A stretch of DNA of 64,000 nucleotides from Microvirga calopogonii (GTDB lineage: Bacteria; Pseudomonadota; Alphaproteobacteria; Rhizobiales; Beijerinckiaceae), in contig NZ_QDGA01000023.1 of the NCBI RefSeq assembly GCF_003347665.1, forward strand, positions 1 through 64,000. Reading direction: 5' to 3'. The notes under the pieces were generated by a model. That model saw nothing but the letters and a program-made list of their open reading frames with translations. It had not been told where the DNA came from and made no database searches. Below, one piece after another: positions 38,001 to 48,208 of this stretch (its first letter is position 1; each line of letters opens with the position of its first letter). The position numbers and the translations under genes were made by a program.

Positions 38001-39089
38001 ATGACCCTTGCCCTGGAAGGCGTATCGAAGAAGGTCGGATCAGCCACGCATATCGATGATGTCAGCCTGACCCTGGAGCGCGGCTCCCTCAACGTCCTGC
38101 TTGGGGCGACGCTCGCGGGCAAGACCTCACTCATGCGGCTCATGGCCGGACTCGATTCACCAACGAGCGGCCGTGTCCTCGTCGGTGGGCAGGACGTGAC
38201 TGGATGGCCCGTGCAGCGCCGCAGCGTGGCCATGGTCTATCAGCAGTTCATCAACTACCCGTCGCTCGATGTCTACGAGAACATCGCGTCGCCCCTACGC
38301 GTTGCAGGCCTGCCGAAAGATGAAATCGACAAGCGCGTCCGCGAGGCCGCCAAGCTTCTGAAGCTCGAGCCTTATCTCGACCGCAAGCCGCTGAACCTCT
38401 CAGGCGGTCAGCAGCAGCGCACCGCGATCGCCCGGGCGCTGGTGAAGCGCGCGGATCTCGTCCTGCTCGACGAGCCCCTGGCGAATCTCGACTACAAGCT
38501 CCGCGAGGAATTGCGCGAGGAGCTGCCACGGGTCTTCGCGGCATCGGGCGCCGTTTTCGTCTATGCGACGACGGAGCCGTCGGAGGCTCTGCTCCTGGGC
38601 GGCAACACGGCGACTCTGTTTGAGGGCCGAGTGACCCAATTCGGACCGACGCCGCAGGTCTACCGTCGTCCGCGCGATCTGACCACGGCGCGGGTTTTCT
38701 CCGATCCGCCACTCAACACCCTGAAAGCCCGTAAAGCGGGCGGCAAGGCGGTCCTGAGCACGGGGGCAGAGATCGACACGGCGGGCCCGCTCGCAGCCGT
38801 CCCTGACGGGGAGTACACGATCGGCTTCCGGGCTCATCACCTCACCCTCGAACCGGCAGGCCCCGATGGGATCCCCATTCCGGCTGTCGTTTCCGTGTCC
38901 GAGATCACCGGGTCGGAGAGCTACGTCCACCTCGATGCGCGCGAGCATCGCCTCGTTGCGCTCATGCCCGGCGTGAGGCGGTTGGAGCCGAAATCCACCG
39001 TCACGGCCTATATCGATCCGCGACACCTGTTCCTGTTCGACACGGAAGGCCGCCTGGCCGCCGTCGACCCGGCCCAGAAGGCCGCGTGA
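38001..39089 (+). CDS. glpS: Glycerol ABC transporter ATPase 1 (GlpS-like)
   Basis: A 362-residue MalK-type ATPase with C-terminal TOBE domain. Walker A is GATLAGKTS, the ABC signature LSGGQQQ (133-139) is canonical and Walker B is VLLDEPLANLD, but the H-loop histidine is replaced (ATTEPSEA, T191). Together with the next gene it forms a heterodimer in which only one ATP site is complete. First gene of glpS-glpT-glpP-glpQ-glpU-glpV, the glycerol uptake set described in rhizobia. Confidence 0.88.
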   Translation: MTLALEGVSKKVGSATHIDDVSLTLERGSLNVLLGATLAGKTSLMRLMAGLDSPTSGRVLVGGQDVTGWPVQRRSVAMVYQQFINYPSLDVYENIASPLRVAGLPKDEIDKRVREAAKLLKLEPYLDRKPLNLSGGQQQRTAIARALVKRADLVLLDEPLANLDYKLREELREELPRVFAASGAVFVYATTEPSEALLLGGNTATLFEGRVTQFGPTPQVYRRPRDLTTARVFSDPPLNTLKARKAGGKAVLSTGAEIDTAGPLAAVPDGEYTIGFRAHHLTLEPAGPDGIPIPAVVSVSEITGSESYVHLDAREHRLVALMPGVRRLEPKSTVTAYIDPRHLFLFDTEGRLAAVDPAQKAA

Positions 39090-39099
39090 GGAGAGACGG

Positions 39100-40200
39100 A
39101 TGGCCCGCATCACCCTCGATCATCTCGCCCATGCCTACAGGCCCGATCCCCGCACGGCGGACGATTACGCCCTGAAGGAAATCAACCATGTGTGGGGCCA
39201 GGGCGGCGCCTATGCGCTGCTGGGGCCGTCCGGGTGCGGCAAGACCACCCTGCTCAACATCATCTCAGGGCTGGTCCGTCCCACGCGCGGGCGGGTTCTC
39301 TTCGACGACCTCGATGTCACGGATCTCCCGACGGAGGCGCGCAACATCGCCCAGGTGTTCCAGTTCCCCGTGGTCTACGACACGATGAGCGTGCGTGAGA
39401 ACCTGGCCTTCCCGCTCAAGAACCGACACGTCCCCCGCGACAGGACCACCCGGCGTGTCGAGGAGATTGCGCGTCTTCTCGACCTGACCCGGGTGCTCGA
39501 CCGCAAGGCGAGCAACCTTACGGCGGACATGAAGCAGAAGATCTCTCTCGGACGCGGCCTCGTGCGTCCCGACGTGGCAGCCATCCTGTTCGACGAGCCC
39601 CTCACGGTGATCGACCCGCACCTGAAATGGCAGCTGCGCTCGACCCTCAAGGAGATCCACCGCGCCCTCGACATCACCATGATCTACGTGACGCACGATC
39701 AGACGGAGGCGCTCACCTTCGCCGACAAGGTCGTGGTCATGCATGACGGCGCCGTGGTGCAGACCGGAACGCCCGACGAGCTGTTCGAACGCCCGGCCCA
39801 CACCTTCGTCGGGCATTTCATCGGCTCGCCGGGCATGAACATTCTTCCCTGCAAGGTCGAAGGCGCCACGGCCTTCATCGGCAATCAGGCCATTCCTCTG
39901 CAGCGGATCTATCGCACGCTCTCCGACGGTGAGCGGGTCGAACTCGGCATCCGGCCCGAATTCGTGCGCCTTCAGCCGAGAGGCTCCGGACTGCCCGTCC
40001 GGGTGCGTCGCATCGACGATATCGGTCGCGCCCGCATCGCCCGCGTGGAGATGAGCGGACGACCTCTGGCTGCCAGCGTCCCGGACGATATCCCCATCGA
40101 CGGGAATGAGGCATCCCTCGCGTTCGATCCGCGCCAGATCCACATCTATGCCAACGGGCACCTCGTCTCGGGAGAGCCCATCGGAGGGGGGCGGGTATGA
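39100..40200 (+). CDS. glpT: Glycerol ABC transporter ATPase 2 (GlpT-like)
   Basis: A 366-residue MalK-type ATPase. Walker A GPSGCGKTT, Walker B ILFDEPLTVID and H-loop VTHDQTEA (H199) are intact, but the signature is degenerate (LTADMKQ, 140-146). This is the mirror image of GlpS, so Walker A/H-loop of GlpT and signature of GlpS would build the working site. It starts 10 nt after glpS and overlaps glpP. Not to be confused with the E. coli glycerol-3-phosphate antiporter of the same symbol. Confidence 0.88.
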   Translation: MARITLDHLAHAYRPDPRTADDYALKEINHVWGQGGAYALLGPSGCGKTTLLNIISGLVRPTRGRVLFDDLDVTDLPTEARNIAQVFQFPVVYDTMSVRENLAFPLKNRHVPRDRTTRRVEEIARLLDLTRVLDRKASNLTADMKQKISLGRGLVRPDVAAILFDEPLTVIDPHLKWQLRSTLKEIHRALDITMIYVTHDQTEALTFADKVVVMHDGAVVQTGTPDELFERPAHTFVGHFIGSPGMNILPCKVEGATAFIGNQAIPLQRIYRTLSDGERVELGIRPEFVRLQPRGSGLPVRVRRIDDIGRARIARVEMSGRPLAASVPDDIPIDGNEASLAFDPRQIHIYANGHLVSGEPIGGGRV

Positions 40201-41093
40201 CGAAGACCGTCAACAACAGAGCTTGGTTCTTCGTTCTTCCGGTCTTTGCCATCGTGGCCTTCTCGGCCGTCCTGCCGCTGATGACTGTGGTGAACTACTC
40301 GGTCCAGGACACTTTCGGCAACAACCAGTTCTTCTGGAATGGAATCGGCTGGTTCCTGGAACTGCTCGATCCATCGACGGAACTCGGAGGACGCTTCTTC
40401 GGCGCCCTCTGGCGCACCCTTCTCTTCTCGGCGATCATTCTCATGATCGAGGTGCCGCTCGGCATTGCGGTGGCGCTCGCCATGCCGCGAGAGGGCTGGA
40501 CCGTCGCGCTCTGTCTCGTCCTGATGGCTCTGCCGCTGCTCATTCCATGGAACGTGGTCGGCACGATCTGGCAGGTTTTCGCCCGTGGCGATATCGGCCT
40601 GCTCGGCTGGACGCTCAGTCGCATCGGCATGGATTACAACTACACCAACGATCCCATCGACGCCTGGGCGACGCTGATCGTGATGGATGTGTGGCACTGG
40701 ACGAGCCTCGTCGCGCTTCTCTGCTATGCCGGACTGAAATCCATTCCCGATGCTTATTATCAGGCCGCCCGTATCGACGGCGCATCGCGCTGGGCCGTCT
40801 TCCGAACGATCCAGCTGCCCAAGATGCGTCGCGTTCTGCTGATCGCCGTGCTCCTGCGGTTCATGGATTCCTTCATGATCTACACGGAGCCCTTCGTGAT
40901 CACCGGCGGCGGCCCGGGCAACGCCACCACGTTCCTGTCCATCGATCTGGTGAAGCTGGCCCTCGGCCAGTTCGACCTCGGCAAGGCGGCGGCCATGTCG
41001 CTGGTCTACAACCTGATCATCCTCGCCATCTGCTGGGTCTTCTACACCGTCATGACCAACGTGGATGCCGAGCGGGAGAGAGTCGAAGCATGA
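40197..41093 (+). CDS. glpP: Glycerol ABC transporter permease (GlpP-like)
   Basis: A 298-residue inner-membrane permease of the MalF group, six transmembrane segments, with EAA loop YYQAARIDGASRWAVFRTIQLPKM. Overlaps glpT (ATGA) and glpQ (ATGA), so tightly coupled. Confidence 0.88.
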   Translation: MTKTVNNRAWFFVLPVFAIVAFSAVLPLMTVVNYSVQDTFGNNQFFWNGIGWFLELLDPSTELGGRFFGALWRTLLFSAIILMIEVPLGIAVALAMPREGWTVALCLVLMALPLLIPWNVVGTIWQVFARGDIGLLGWTLSRIGMDYNYTNDPIDAWATLIVMDVWHWTSLVALLCYAGLKSIPDAYYQAARIDGASRWAVFRTIQLPKMRRVLLIAVLLRFMDSFMIYTEPFVITGGGPGNATTFLSIDLVKLALGQFDLGKAAAMSLVYNLIILAICWVFYTVMTNVDAERERVEA

Positions 41094-41974
41094 CCGGGAC
41101 CATCGCCGTCGGCACCTCAGAAACAAGACCCGTCGCCACCCCTCTCGCCGCGAACCGTGCCCTGTCCGGCCCGCGCGTCAACGGCCGCGTGGTGGTGATG
41201 ACGCTCTACCTCCTGTTCCTGATGCTGCCGATCTACTGGCTCGTGAACATGAGCCTGAAGACGAACATGGAAATCACGTCCGGCCTTACCCTCTGGCCGA
41301 GGGAAATCACCTTCGACAACTATATCAGGATATTCACCGATCCGAGTTGGTACTCGGGGTACATCAACTCGCTGACCTATGTCGTCATCAACACGGTCCT
41401 GTCGATCTCCTTCGCGCTCCCGGCGGCCTATGCCTTCTCGCGCTACAGATTTCTCGGCGACAAGCACCTGTTCTTCTGGCTGCTCACCAACCGCATGGCG
41501 CCGGCTGCGGTCTTTGCCCTGCCCTTCTTCAATCTCTATTCCGCCATCGGGCTCTTCGACACGCCCTGGGCTGTGGCCCTTGCCCATTGCCTTTTCAACG
41601 TGCCGCTGGCCGTGTGGATCCTGGAAGGCTTCATGTCGGGTGTTCCGCGGGAGATCGATGAAACCGCCGCCATCGACGGATACTCGTTTCCCCGCTTCTT
41701 CGTGAAGATCTTCATGCCGCTGATCGCCTCGGGCATCGGAGTCGCGGCCTTCTTCTGCTTCATGTTCTCATGGGTCGAACTGCTGCTGGCGCGCACCCTG
41801 ACCTCGGTCAACGCCAAGCCCATCGCCGCCACCATGACCCGCACCATCTCGGCCGCCGGCATGGACTGGGGGCTGCTCGCCGCTGCCGGCGTCCTCACCA
41901 TCGTGCCGGGCGCGCTCGTGATCTGGTTCGTCCGCAACTACATCGCCAAGGGCTTTGCCCTGGGTCGGGTTTGA
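41090..41974 (+). CDS. glpQ: Glycerol ABC transporter permease (GlpQ-like)
   Basis: A 294-residue inner-membrane permease of the MalG group; EAA loop EIDETAAIDGYSFPRFFVKIFMPLI. The start at 41090 overlaps the glpP stop, with GGGAGAG upstream. A much longer frame reaching back to 40106 is a shifted reading of glpP and is rejected. Confidence 0.88.
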   Translation: MTGTIAVGTSETRPVATPLAANRALSGPRVNGRVVVMTLYLLFLMLPIYWLVNMSLKTNMEITSGLTLWPREITFDNYIRIFTDPSWYSGYINSLTYVVINTVLSISFALPAAYAFSRYRFLGDKHLFFWLLTNRMAPAAVFALPFFNLYSAIGLFDTPWAVALAHCLFNVPLAVWILEGFMSGVPREIDETAAIDGYSFPRFFVKIFMPLIASGIGVAAFFCFMFSWVELLLARTLTSVNAKPIAATMTRTISAAGMDWGLLAAAGVLTIVPGALVIWFVRNYIAKGFALGRV

Positions 41975-41984
41975 GGAGAGCGCC

Positions 41985-42266
41985 ATGCCTGATCTCGCCT
42001 GGATGGCCTGGACGTGGCAGACTGGCCTCTTCTTCGCCGGCATCGCGAGCCTCCTGCTCGTCATGACCCTGCTGGCAGTCCAGCGCCCGGAGACGGAACG
42101 TATCGGCGTGTTGCGCATTCCCACGACCCGTGGCGACCGCCTCTTCATCTCGCTTCTCGGTGCAGCTTTCATCCACCTCGCATGGCTGGGCCTCATTGGC
42201 CCGGACCTGTGGTGGGCTTCCGGCCTGTCCCTGCTCTACGCAGCAGCCGTGTTTCGCTACGTCTAG
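41985..42266 (+). CDS. glpU: Small membrane protein of the glycerol transporter operon (DUF2160 type)
   Basis: A 93-residue protein with about three hydrophobic segments (WQTGLFFAGIASLLLVMTLLAV, LFISLLGAAFIHLAWLGLIG, ASGLSLLYAAAVF). It matches the small predicted membrane protein found between the permeases and the binding protein in rhizobial glycerol operons. GAGGAG precedes the ATG. Its role is not known. Confidence 0.82.
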   Translation: MPDLAWMAWTWQTGLFFAGIASLLLVMTLLAVQRPETERIGVLRIPTTRGDRLFISLLGAAFIHLAWLGLIGPDLWWASGLSLLYAAAVFRYV

Positions 42267-42360
42267 GAGGGATGGCTCAAGAAAGCTCTTCGGTTAGCCC
42301 GGACCGGAGGGAAACAAGACCAGCATACAAGCCGGCCAGGGCATTACCTGGGAGGAATGA

Positions 42361-44124
<1,764 letters not shown>

Positions 44125-44131
44125 CGCATAG

Positions 44132-44159
44132 AGGCCCCGCCCGGCGGGCGGGGCCTTTT
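44132..44159 (+). terminator. Rho-independent terminator of the glycerol operon
   Basis: AGGCCCCGCCC-GGC-GGGCGGGGCCT is followed by TTTC, 7 nt after the glpV stop. Confidence 0.88.
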
Positions 44160-44258
44160 CTCGTGTCGGGGGCAGCCACATCACCTAGCCGCCCGGCCAG
44201 TATCAGGGAAGGACGTTTGCCTGCAGGATCGCCCGGACGATGACCGAAAGGGTTTGTC

Positions 44259-45179
44259 ATGCCAGATCCAACAGCCGGCTTCTCCCTCGACACGATCTCG
44301 AACCATGTTTCTGATTTGCTCGATGGTATCGCGCCACGGCTCGTGACGGTCCGTGGGCGCCGACGTGGGACCTCGAGCGGCTTTCTCTGGCGCCCCGGCC
44401 TCATCATCACCGCGGAAGAAGCCTTGGAGGCGGACGAGGACATCGCGGTCATGCACCCCGATGGGAGCAAAGTCGCGGCAGGCCTCGTCGGTCGCGATCC
44501 AAGCACGGATATCGCCCTTCTCCGTATAGAAGAAAGTCCGCTGGAGGATATCGCCTTCAGCCCGACGGATGGTCTACGCGCCGGTCATCTCATTCTGGCG
44601 GCGGGGCGACAGCCGGAAGGGCCGAGTGCGGCACTGGGGATCGTGTCCCTTACAGGCGCGGCTTGGAAGAGTCTGCGCGGCGGCCATATGGACCGCAGGA
44701 TCCATCTGGATCTCAGGCTCGACTTCCAATCGGAAGGCGGGGTTGCCCTCGACACGAGCGGGCAAATCGTCGGCATGACGGTATTCGGTCCATGGCGCCG
44801 CGTCCTCGTCATCCCGTCGGAGACCATCGAGCGCGTCGCTCCTCAGTTGCTTGATAAAGGTCGTGTCGCTCGTGGCTATCTGGGCCTCGGACTCCAGCCG
44901 ATCCGCATCGACAAGGCCGCAGCCGACACGGCAGGACTCAGCGAGCCGCGCGGCCTGATCGTCGTCAGCATGGACCAGGACGGGCCGGGGCAAAGGGCCG
45001 GTATTCGCCAAGGCGACATTCTCATCCGCTGGAACCATGACGCCCTGCCCTCCGTCCGCCGGGTCTACAGGCTCCTCGGGCCTGAGAGCGTGGGTCAATC
45101 GGTCGATCTTGGAATCGTGAGGGCGGGTGAACATATCACTCTTGCCGTCGAGATCAGGGAGCGCCCGACACCTCAATAG
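44259..45179 (+). CDS. HtrA/DegP-like pseudoprotease with PDZ domain
   Basis: A 306-residue protein with trypsin-like plus PDZ layout. By alignment to the intact HtrA two genes on, the catalytic histidine (TNSHVV) is replaced by Glu in TAEEAL (E54), the serine (GNSGG) by Glu in QSEGG (E159), while the aspartate remains (STDIALL, D84). So the fold is kept and proteolysis is lost. The PDZ domain starts at RGYLGLGLQ and includes GPGQRAGIRQGDILIRWN. No signal peptide or membrane segment. Followed 26 nt later by a LuxR-type regulator gene and then the intact protease, which suggests a regulatory or substrate-binding subunit. Confidence 0.82.
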   Translation: MPDPTAGFSLDTISNHVSDLLDGIAPRLVTVRGRRRGTSSGFLWRPGLIITAEEALEADEDIAVMHPDGSKVAAGLVGRDPSTDIALLRIEESPLEDIAFSPTDGLRAGHLILAAGRQPEGPSAALGIVSLTGAAWKSLRGGHMDRRIHLDLRLDFQSEGGVALDTSGQIVGMTVFGPWRRVLVIPSETIERVAPQLLDKGRVARGYLGLGLQPIRIDKAAADTAGLSEPRGLIVVSMDQDGPGQRAGIRQGDILIRWNHDALPSVRRVYRLLGPESVGQSVDLGIVRAGEHITLAVEIRERPTPQ

Positions 45180-45205
45180 CCCATTGACGTCACGAGGGTG
45201 AAGCC

Positions 45206-45730
45206 TTGCACAGGGTGGCACTTCACATCGACGATGAGAGCCTGCTCGACCGCATCACCGCGATCCTGGCCGACGAGGCCGGCATCGATCTCCTGAACCC
45301 GGTTAACCCCGATGTGGTGATCACGGACCATCTGCCGTTCTCAGAGGCGGCGCCAACGATCGTCCTGGGCGATGAGTTGAGCGGATTCGAGATGCTCAAG
45401 GCCGGAGCAAGCGGGGTTCTCTCCCGCCATATCGACGCCTCGGGCCTTATGCTGGCCGTGGAGACCGTGAAGAGAGGCTTCGCCATCCTGCCGCGAAGCG
45501 GGATGGGAAGCGGCCAAGACCCGTCACGGGACGATCTGCTCACCGCGCGCGAGCTCGAAGTTCTGCGGCTGCTGGCGGAAGGCGCCTCGAACAAGCTCAT
45601 CGCTCGCAAGCTTGGGATTTCATTCCACACCGCGAAATTCCACGTCGCCTCCATCGCGGCGAAGCTCGACGCGACAGGACGAACGGATGCAGTCGCCCAA
45701 GCCGTCCGCCTCGGTCTCATCCTGTTGTGA
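45206..45730 (+). CDS. Compact response regulator with LuxR-type HTH
   Basis: A 174-residue protein. Residues 1-95 resemble a shortened receiver domain: acidic pair HIDDES (D9, D10), possible phospho-site VVITD (D41), AGASGVLSR with Arg (R74) in place of the usual Lys. It lacks about 30 residues of a normal receiver. Residues 112-170 are a clear LuxR/FixJ HTH (LTARELEVLRLLAEGASNKLIA...). TTG at 45206 with GAGGG 7 nt upstream is the likely start. No histidine kinase is adjacent. It probably controls this three-gene cluster or the stress genes around it. Confidence 0.82.
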   Translation: MHRVALHIDDESLLDRITAILADEAGIDLLNPVNPDVVITDHLPFSEAAPTIVLGDELSGFEMLKAGASGVLSRHIDASGLMLAVETVKRGFAILPRSGMGSGQDPSRDDLLTARELEVLRLLAEGASNKLIARKLGISFHTAKFHVASIAAKLDATGRTDAVAQAVRLGLILL

Positions 45731-45761
45731 TCCGGCCCTTGGCCTTAACGCCCCGCATCAC

Positions 45762-45772
45762 CACATGATGTG
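45762..45772. promoter_or_regulatory. Palindrome upstream of the HtrA gene
   Basis: CACAT-G-ATGTG lies 26 nt before the protease ATG, in the gap behind the regulator gene. It is a possible binding site for the LuxR-type protein; short and unproven. Confidence 0.3.
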
Positions 45773-45798
45773 AAATAGCGTTAACCTTGGAGGGCTCA

Positions 45799-46824
45799 AT
45801 GCTCGATCGCACTCCAACCTTTCTACTCAACACCGATGAATCCGCAACCACCTCGCAGCCGATCTCCGTTCCTCCCGAGGACGATATTCTGCTCGATTCC
45901 TACTCGCAGGCCGTGACGAGGGTGGTGGACCGGATTGGTCCCGCGGTGGTGCGGGTCGAACCACAAATCTCTGGCCGTACGGCCGGGATGGGTTCCGGTG
46001 TCCTCATTTCGCCCGACGGGCTCCTTCTCACCAACAGCCATGTCGTGCAGGGAGCCAAAGAGGCGAAGCTCACGGGCTCTGATGGGCGCACCATCGAGGC
46101 ACGGGTCATCGGGGACGATCCGGACACGGATCTCGCCTTGTTGCGCGCCAGCGGCGACAGACTTCCCTTCGCTACCCTGGGCGATTCCAAACGGCTGAAG
46201 CGTGGTCAGATCGCAATCGCCATCGGCAATCCCCTGGGGTTCGAATCGACCGTCACGGCGGGCGTGGTTTCGGCCCTCGGACGGAGCCTGCGGGCGAAAT
46301 CGGGACGGCTCATCGACGACGTGATCCAGACGGATGCAGCCCTGAACCCGGGCAATTCCGGCGGTCCGCTCGTGGCGACCTCCGGCGAGGTGATCGGCAT
46401 CAACACTGCCGTCATCATGGGAGCGCAGGGCATCTGCTTTGCCGTCGCAAGCAACACGGCGAATTTCGTCGTTTCGGAGCTGATCCGCCACGGTCGCGTC
46501 CGCCGCGCCTCGATCGGCATTGCCGGACAGACGGTGCCCCTGCCGCGGCGCATCAGCTATGCGGCCGGATTGGCCGGGACCCACGGCGTGGTCATCGCCG
46601 CCGTGGAGCCGGACAGCCCCGCCGACCAGGCCAAACTGGAACAGGGTGATGTCATCCTCTCGCTCGACGGAGAGCCGGTCGGTGGTGTCGACGATCTCGT
46701 ACGCCTGCTGAACGGCGAACGGATCGGACGCTTCGTCGAACTCGTTCTGCTCAAGAAGGGCGAAATGCGCACCGTGACGATCACCCCGGTGGAGCGCAGG
46801 ATGAAGACGGCCCGCTCCGAGTGA
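45799..46824 (+). CDS. HtrA/DegP-like serine protease with PDZ domain, no export signal
   Basis: A 341-residue S1C protease with complete triad: H81 in TNSHVV, D111 in DTDLALL, S187 in NPGNSGGPL. A PDZ domain follows (GVVIAAVEPDSPADQAKLEQGDVILSLDGEPV). Unlike DegP it has no signal peptide or N-terminal membrane anchor, so it is probably cytoplasmic. GGAGGG precedes ATG 45799; an upstream TTG at 45787 is less likely. Third gene of the pseudoprotease-regulator-protease cluster. Confidence 0.88.
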   Translation: MLDRTPTFLLNTDESATTSQPISVPPEDDILLDSYSQAVTRVVDRIGPAVVRVEPQISGRTAGMGSGVLISPDGLLLTNSHVVQGAKEAKLTGSDGRTIEARVIGDDPDTDLALLRASGDRLPFATLGDSKRLKRGQIAIAIGNPLGFESTVTAGVVSALGRSLRAKSGRLIDDVIQTDAALNPGNSGGPLVATSGEVIGINTAVIMGAQGICFAVASNTANFVVSELIRHGRVRRASIGIAGQTVPLPRRISYAAGLAGTHGVVIAAVEPDSPADQAKLEQGDVILSLDGEPVGGVDDLVRLLNGERIGRFVELVLLKKGEMRTVTITPVERRMKTARSE

Positions 46825-46839
46825 GCGGCGACAGGAATT

Positions 46840-46876
46840 TTGAGCGGATCTCCGGGTCTGTTCCGGGTCCGCTCAA
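46840..46876. terminator. Hairpin between convergent HtrA and cyclase genes
   Basis: TTGAGCGGA and TCCGCTCAA form a 9-bp stem across the 48-bp gap and into the cyclase stop; no strong T-run on either side. Confidence 0.4.
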
Positions 46877-48108
46877 GTCTGACTTTCGTCCAGCCATGCA
46901 GGATCGAGCGTGAACAGCTCCTGCGGCCGGGCGATGCCCCGAAGGGCATACCGGCCGACCGACACCAGACATTCCCGGTCCTCCTCCGCCGCTGCCGAGA
47001 AGAAGGCGGACGACACCAGAACATCCCTCTCGACGGAGCGGCACAGTGCGCCGATTCGACTCACCTCGTTCACGGCAGGTCCGACCACCGTGAAATCGAG
47101 CCGATCCTGGCTGCCGATATTCCCGTAGAACACCTCGCCGATGTGCAGGCCGAGATAGGCCGAGGTAACCGGCAGGTTGCACGACAGGCGCTCTTCGTTC
47201 AGCGCCCGTATCCGTGACTGCATCAAACGCTCCGCCTTGAGAGCGCACCGGCAGGCCTGGCTTGGATCCTCCTCCTTGAAGATCGCGAGCGCCCCATCGC
47301 CGATCAGCTTCAGGACATCGCCGCCCGCCTCGTAGATGGATGAGATGATCGCTTCCGAATAATCGTTGAGGAAGGGTATGATCTGCTCGGGATCGGCCGT
47401 CTCCGTAATGTGGGTGAAGCTGTGCAGGTCGCTGAACCACAGGACGGACTGGATCCGGTCCGTGACGCCACGGGCGATCCGGCCGCTCAGGACGAGCCGC
47501 CCGGCATCGCGGCCGAGATAGGTCTCGACAAGGGTTTTCGCGATGCGCGCCAGCGAGGCGCATTTCACGGCCAGCATCAAGGGCGATGCCAGCTCACGCA
47601 ACAGCGTGATCTCTTCGTCTCCGAAGCCGGAAGGCACATCCGTCGTCCACGAAGAAAAAAAGGAATCCATCTCGCCGATGGCCCCTTCGGCTTCGAAGCG
47701 ATGGATCAGGACCAGATAATCCGTCTGCCCCTCGGCGCGGAGATCCGTGAGAACCGAGAAGTCCTCGATGTGACCTGGACCGAGCCGCCGACGCAGGAAA
47801 TCCTCACCGCTTGCCCAGAGATGATAAAAGGTGCTGCGGCGCCAGTTTTCCGCCGCCTGCCCTTCCACGTTGGTACGGCCATATTCGATGATCGAATTGA
47901 GACCGTCCTGATCGTCACGATGCCATCGGAAAACCCGACCTTCGTGGATCGGGTGCAGCGTATCGATGATGATGTTCACCCGGCAGACAGGCAGTCCTTC
48001 CTGAGCAAGGCGGGTGCAGAAGCCGCGCAGGAGCTCCAGCTCGGACATGCCGGCCAAGCCGGCCTCGGTGACCCATTTCGCGATGTGTGCTGCCTGGGCT
48101 GTGTCCAT
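46873..48108 (-). CDS. Class III adenylate/guanylate cyclase
   Basis: A 411-residue soluble protein. Residues about 215-400 are a class III cyclase domain: metal aspartates D227 (LWFSDLHSFT) and D271 (IGDGALAIF), the ATP-selecting lysine before it (VLKLIGDG) with Asp in LDFTVVGPAVN, and Asn/Arg transition-state residues (NEVSRIG). This pattern favours adenylate cyclase. Residues 1-200 are a regulatory region of the kind found in many rhizobial cyclases, without membrane segments; I do not recognise a named domain. AAGAG lies before the ATG. Confidence 0.88.
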   Translation of the reverse strand: MDTAQAAHIAKWVTEAGLAGMSELELLRGFCTRLAQEGLPVCRVNIIIDTLHPIHEGRVFRWHRDDQDGLNSIIEYGRTNVEGQAAENWRRSTFYHLWASGEDFLRRRLGPGHIEDFSVLTDLRAEGQTDYLVLIHRFEAEGAIGEMDSFFSSWTTDVPSGFGDEEITLLRELASPLMLAVKCASLARIAKTLVETYLGRDAGRLVLSGRIARGVTDRIQSVLWFSDLHSFTHITETADPEQIIPFLNDYSEAIISSIYEAGGDVLKLIGDGALAIFKEEDPSQACRCALKAERLMQSRIRALNEERLSCNLPVTSAYLGLHIGEVFYGNIGSQDRLDFTVVGPAVNEVSRIGALCRSVERDVLVSSAFFSAAAEEDRECLVSVGRYALRGIARPQELFTLDPAWLDESQT

Positions 48109-48208
48109 AGAAATCTCTTCACGATATCAATGCGTCCGACCTTTCATGCCAGCATATGGGGCGCCGGGTAAAGTCGAACAGCGATCACGCGGGCCGCACG
48201 GCCCTCGC

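Noticed and set aside
40106-41089. N-terminal extension of the GlpQ-like permease
   Set aside because: Shifted reading of glpP; the ATG at 41090 overlaps the glpP stop with a good ribosome-binding site.
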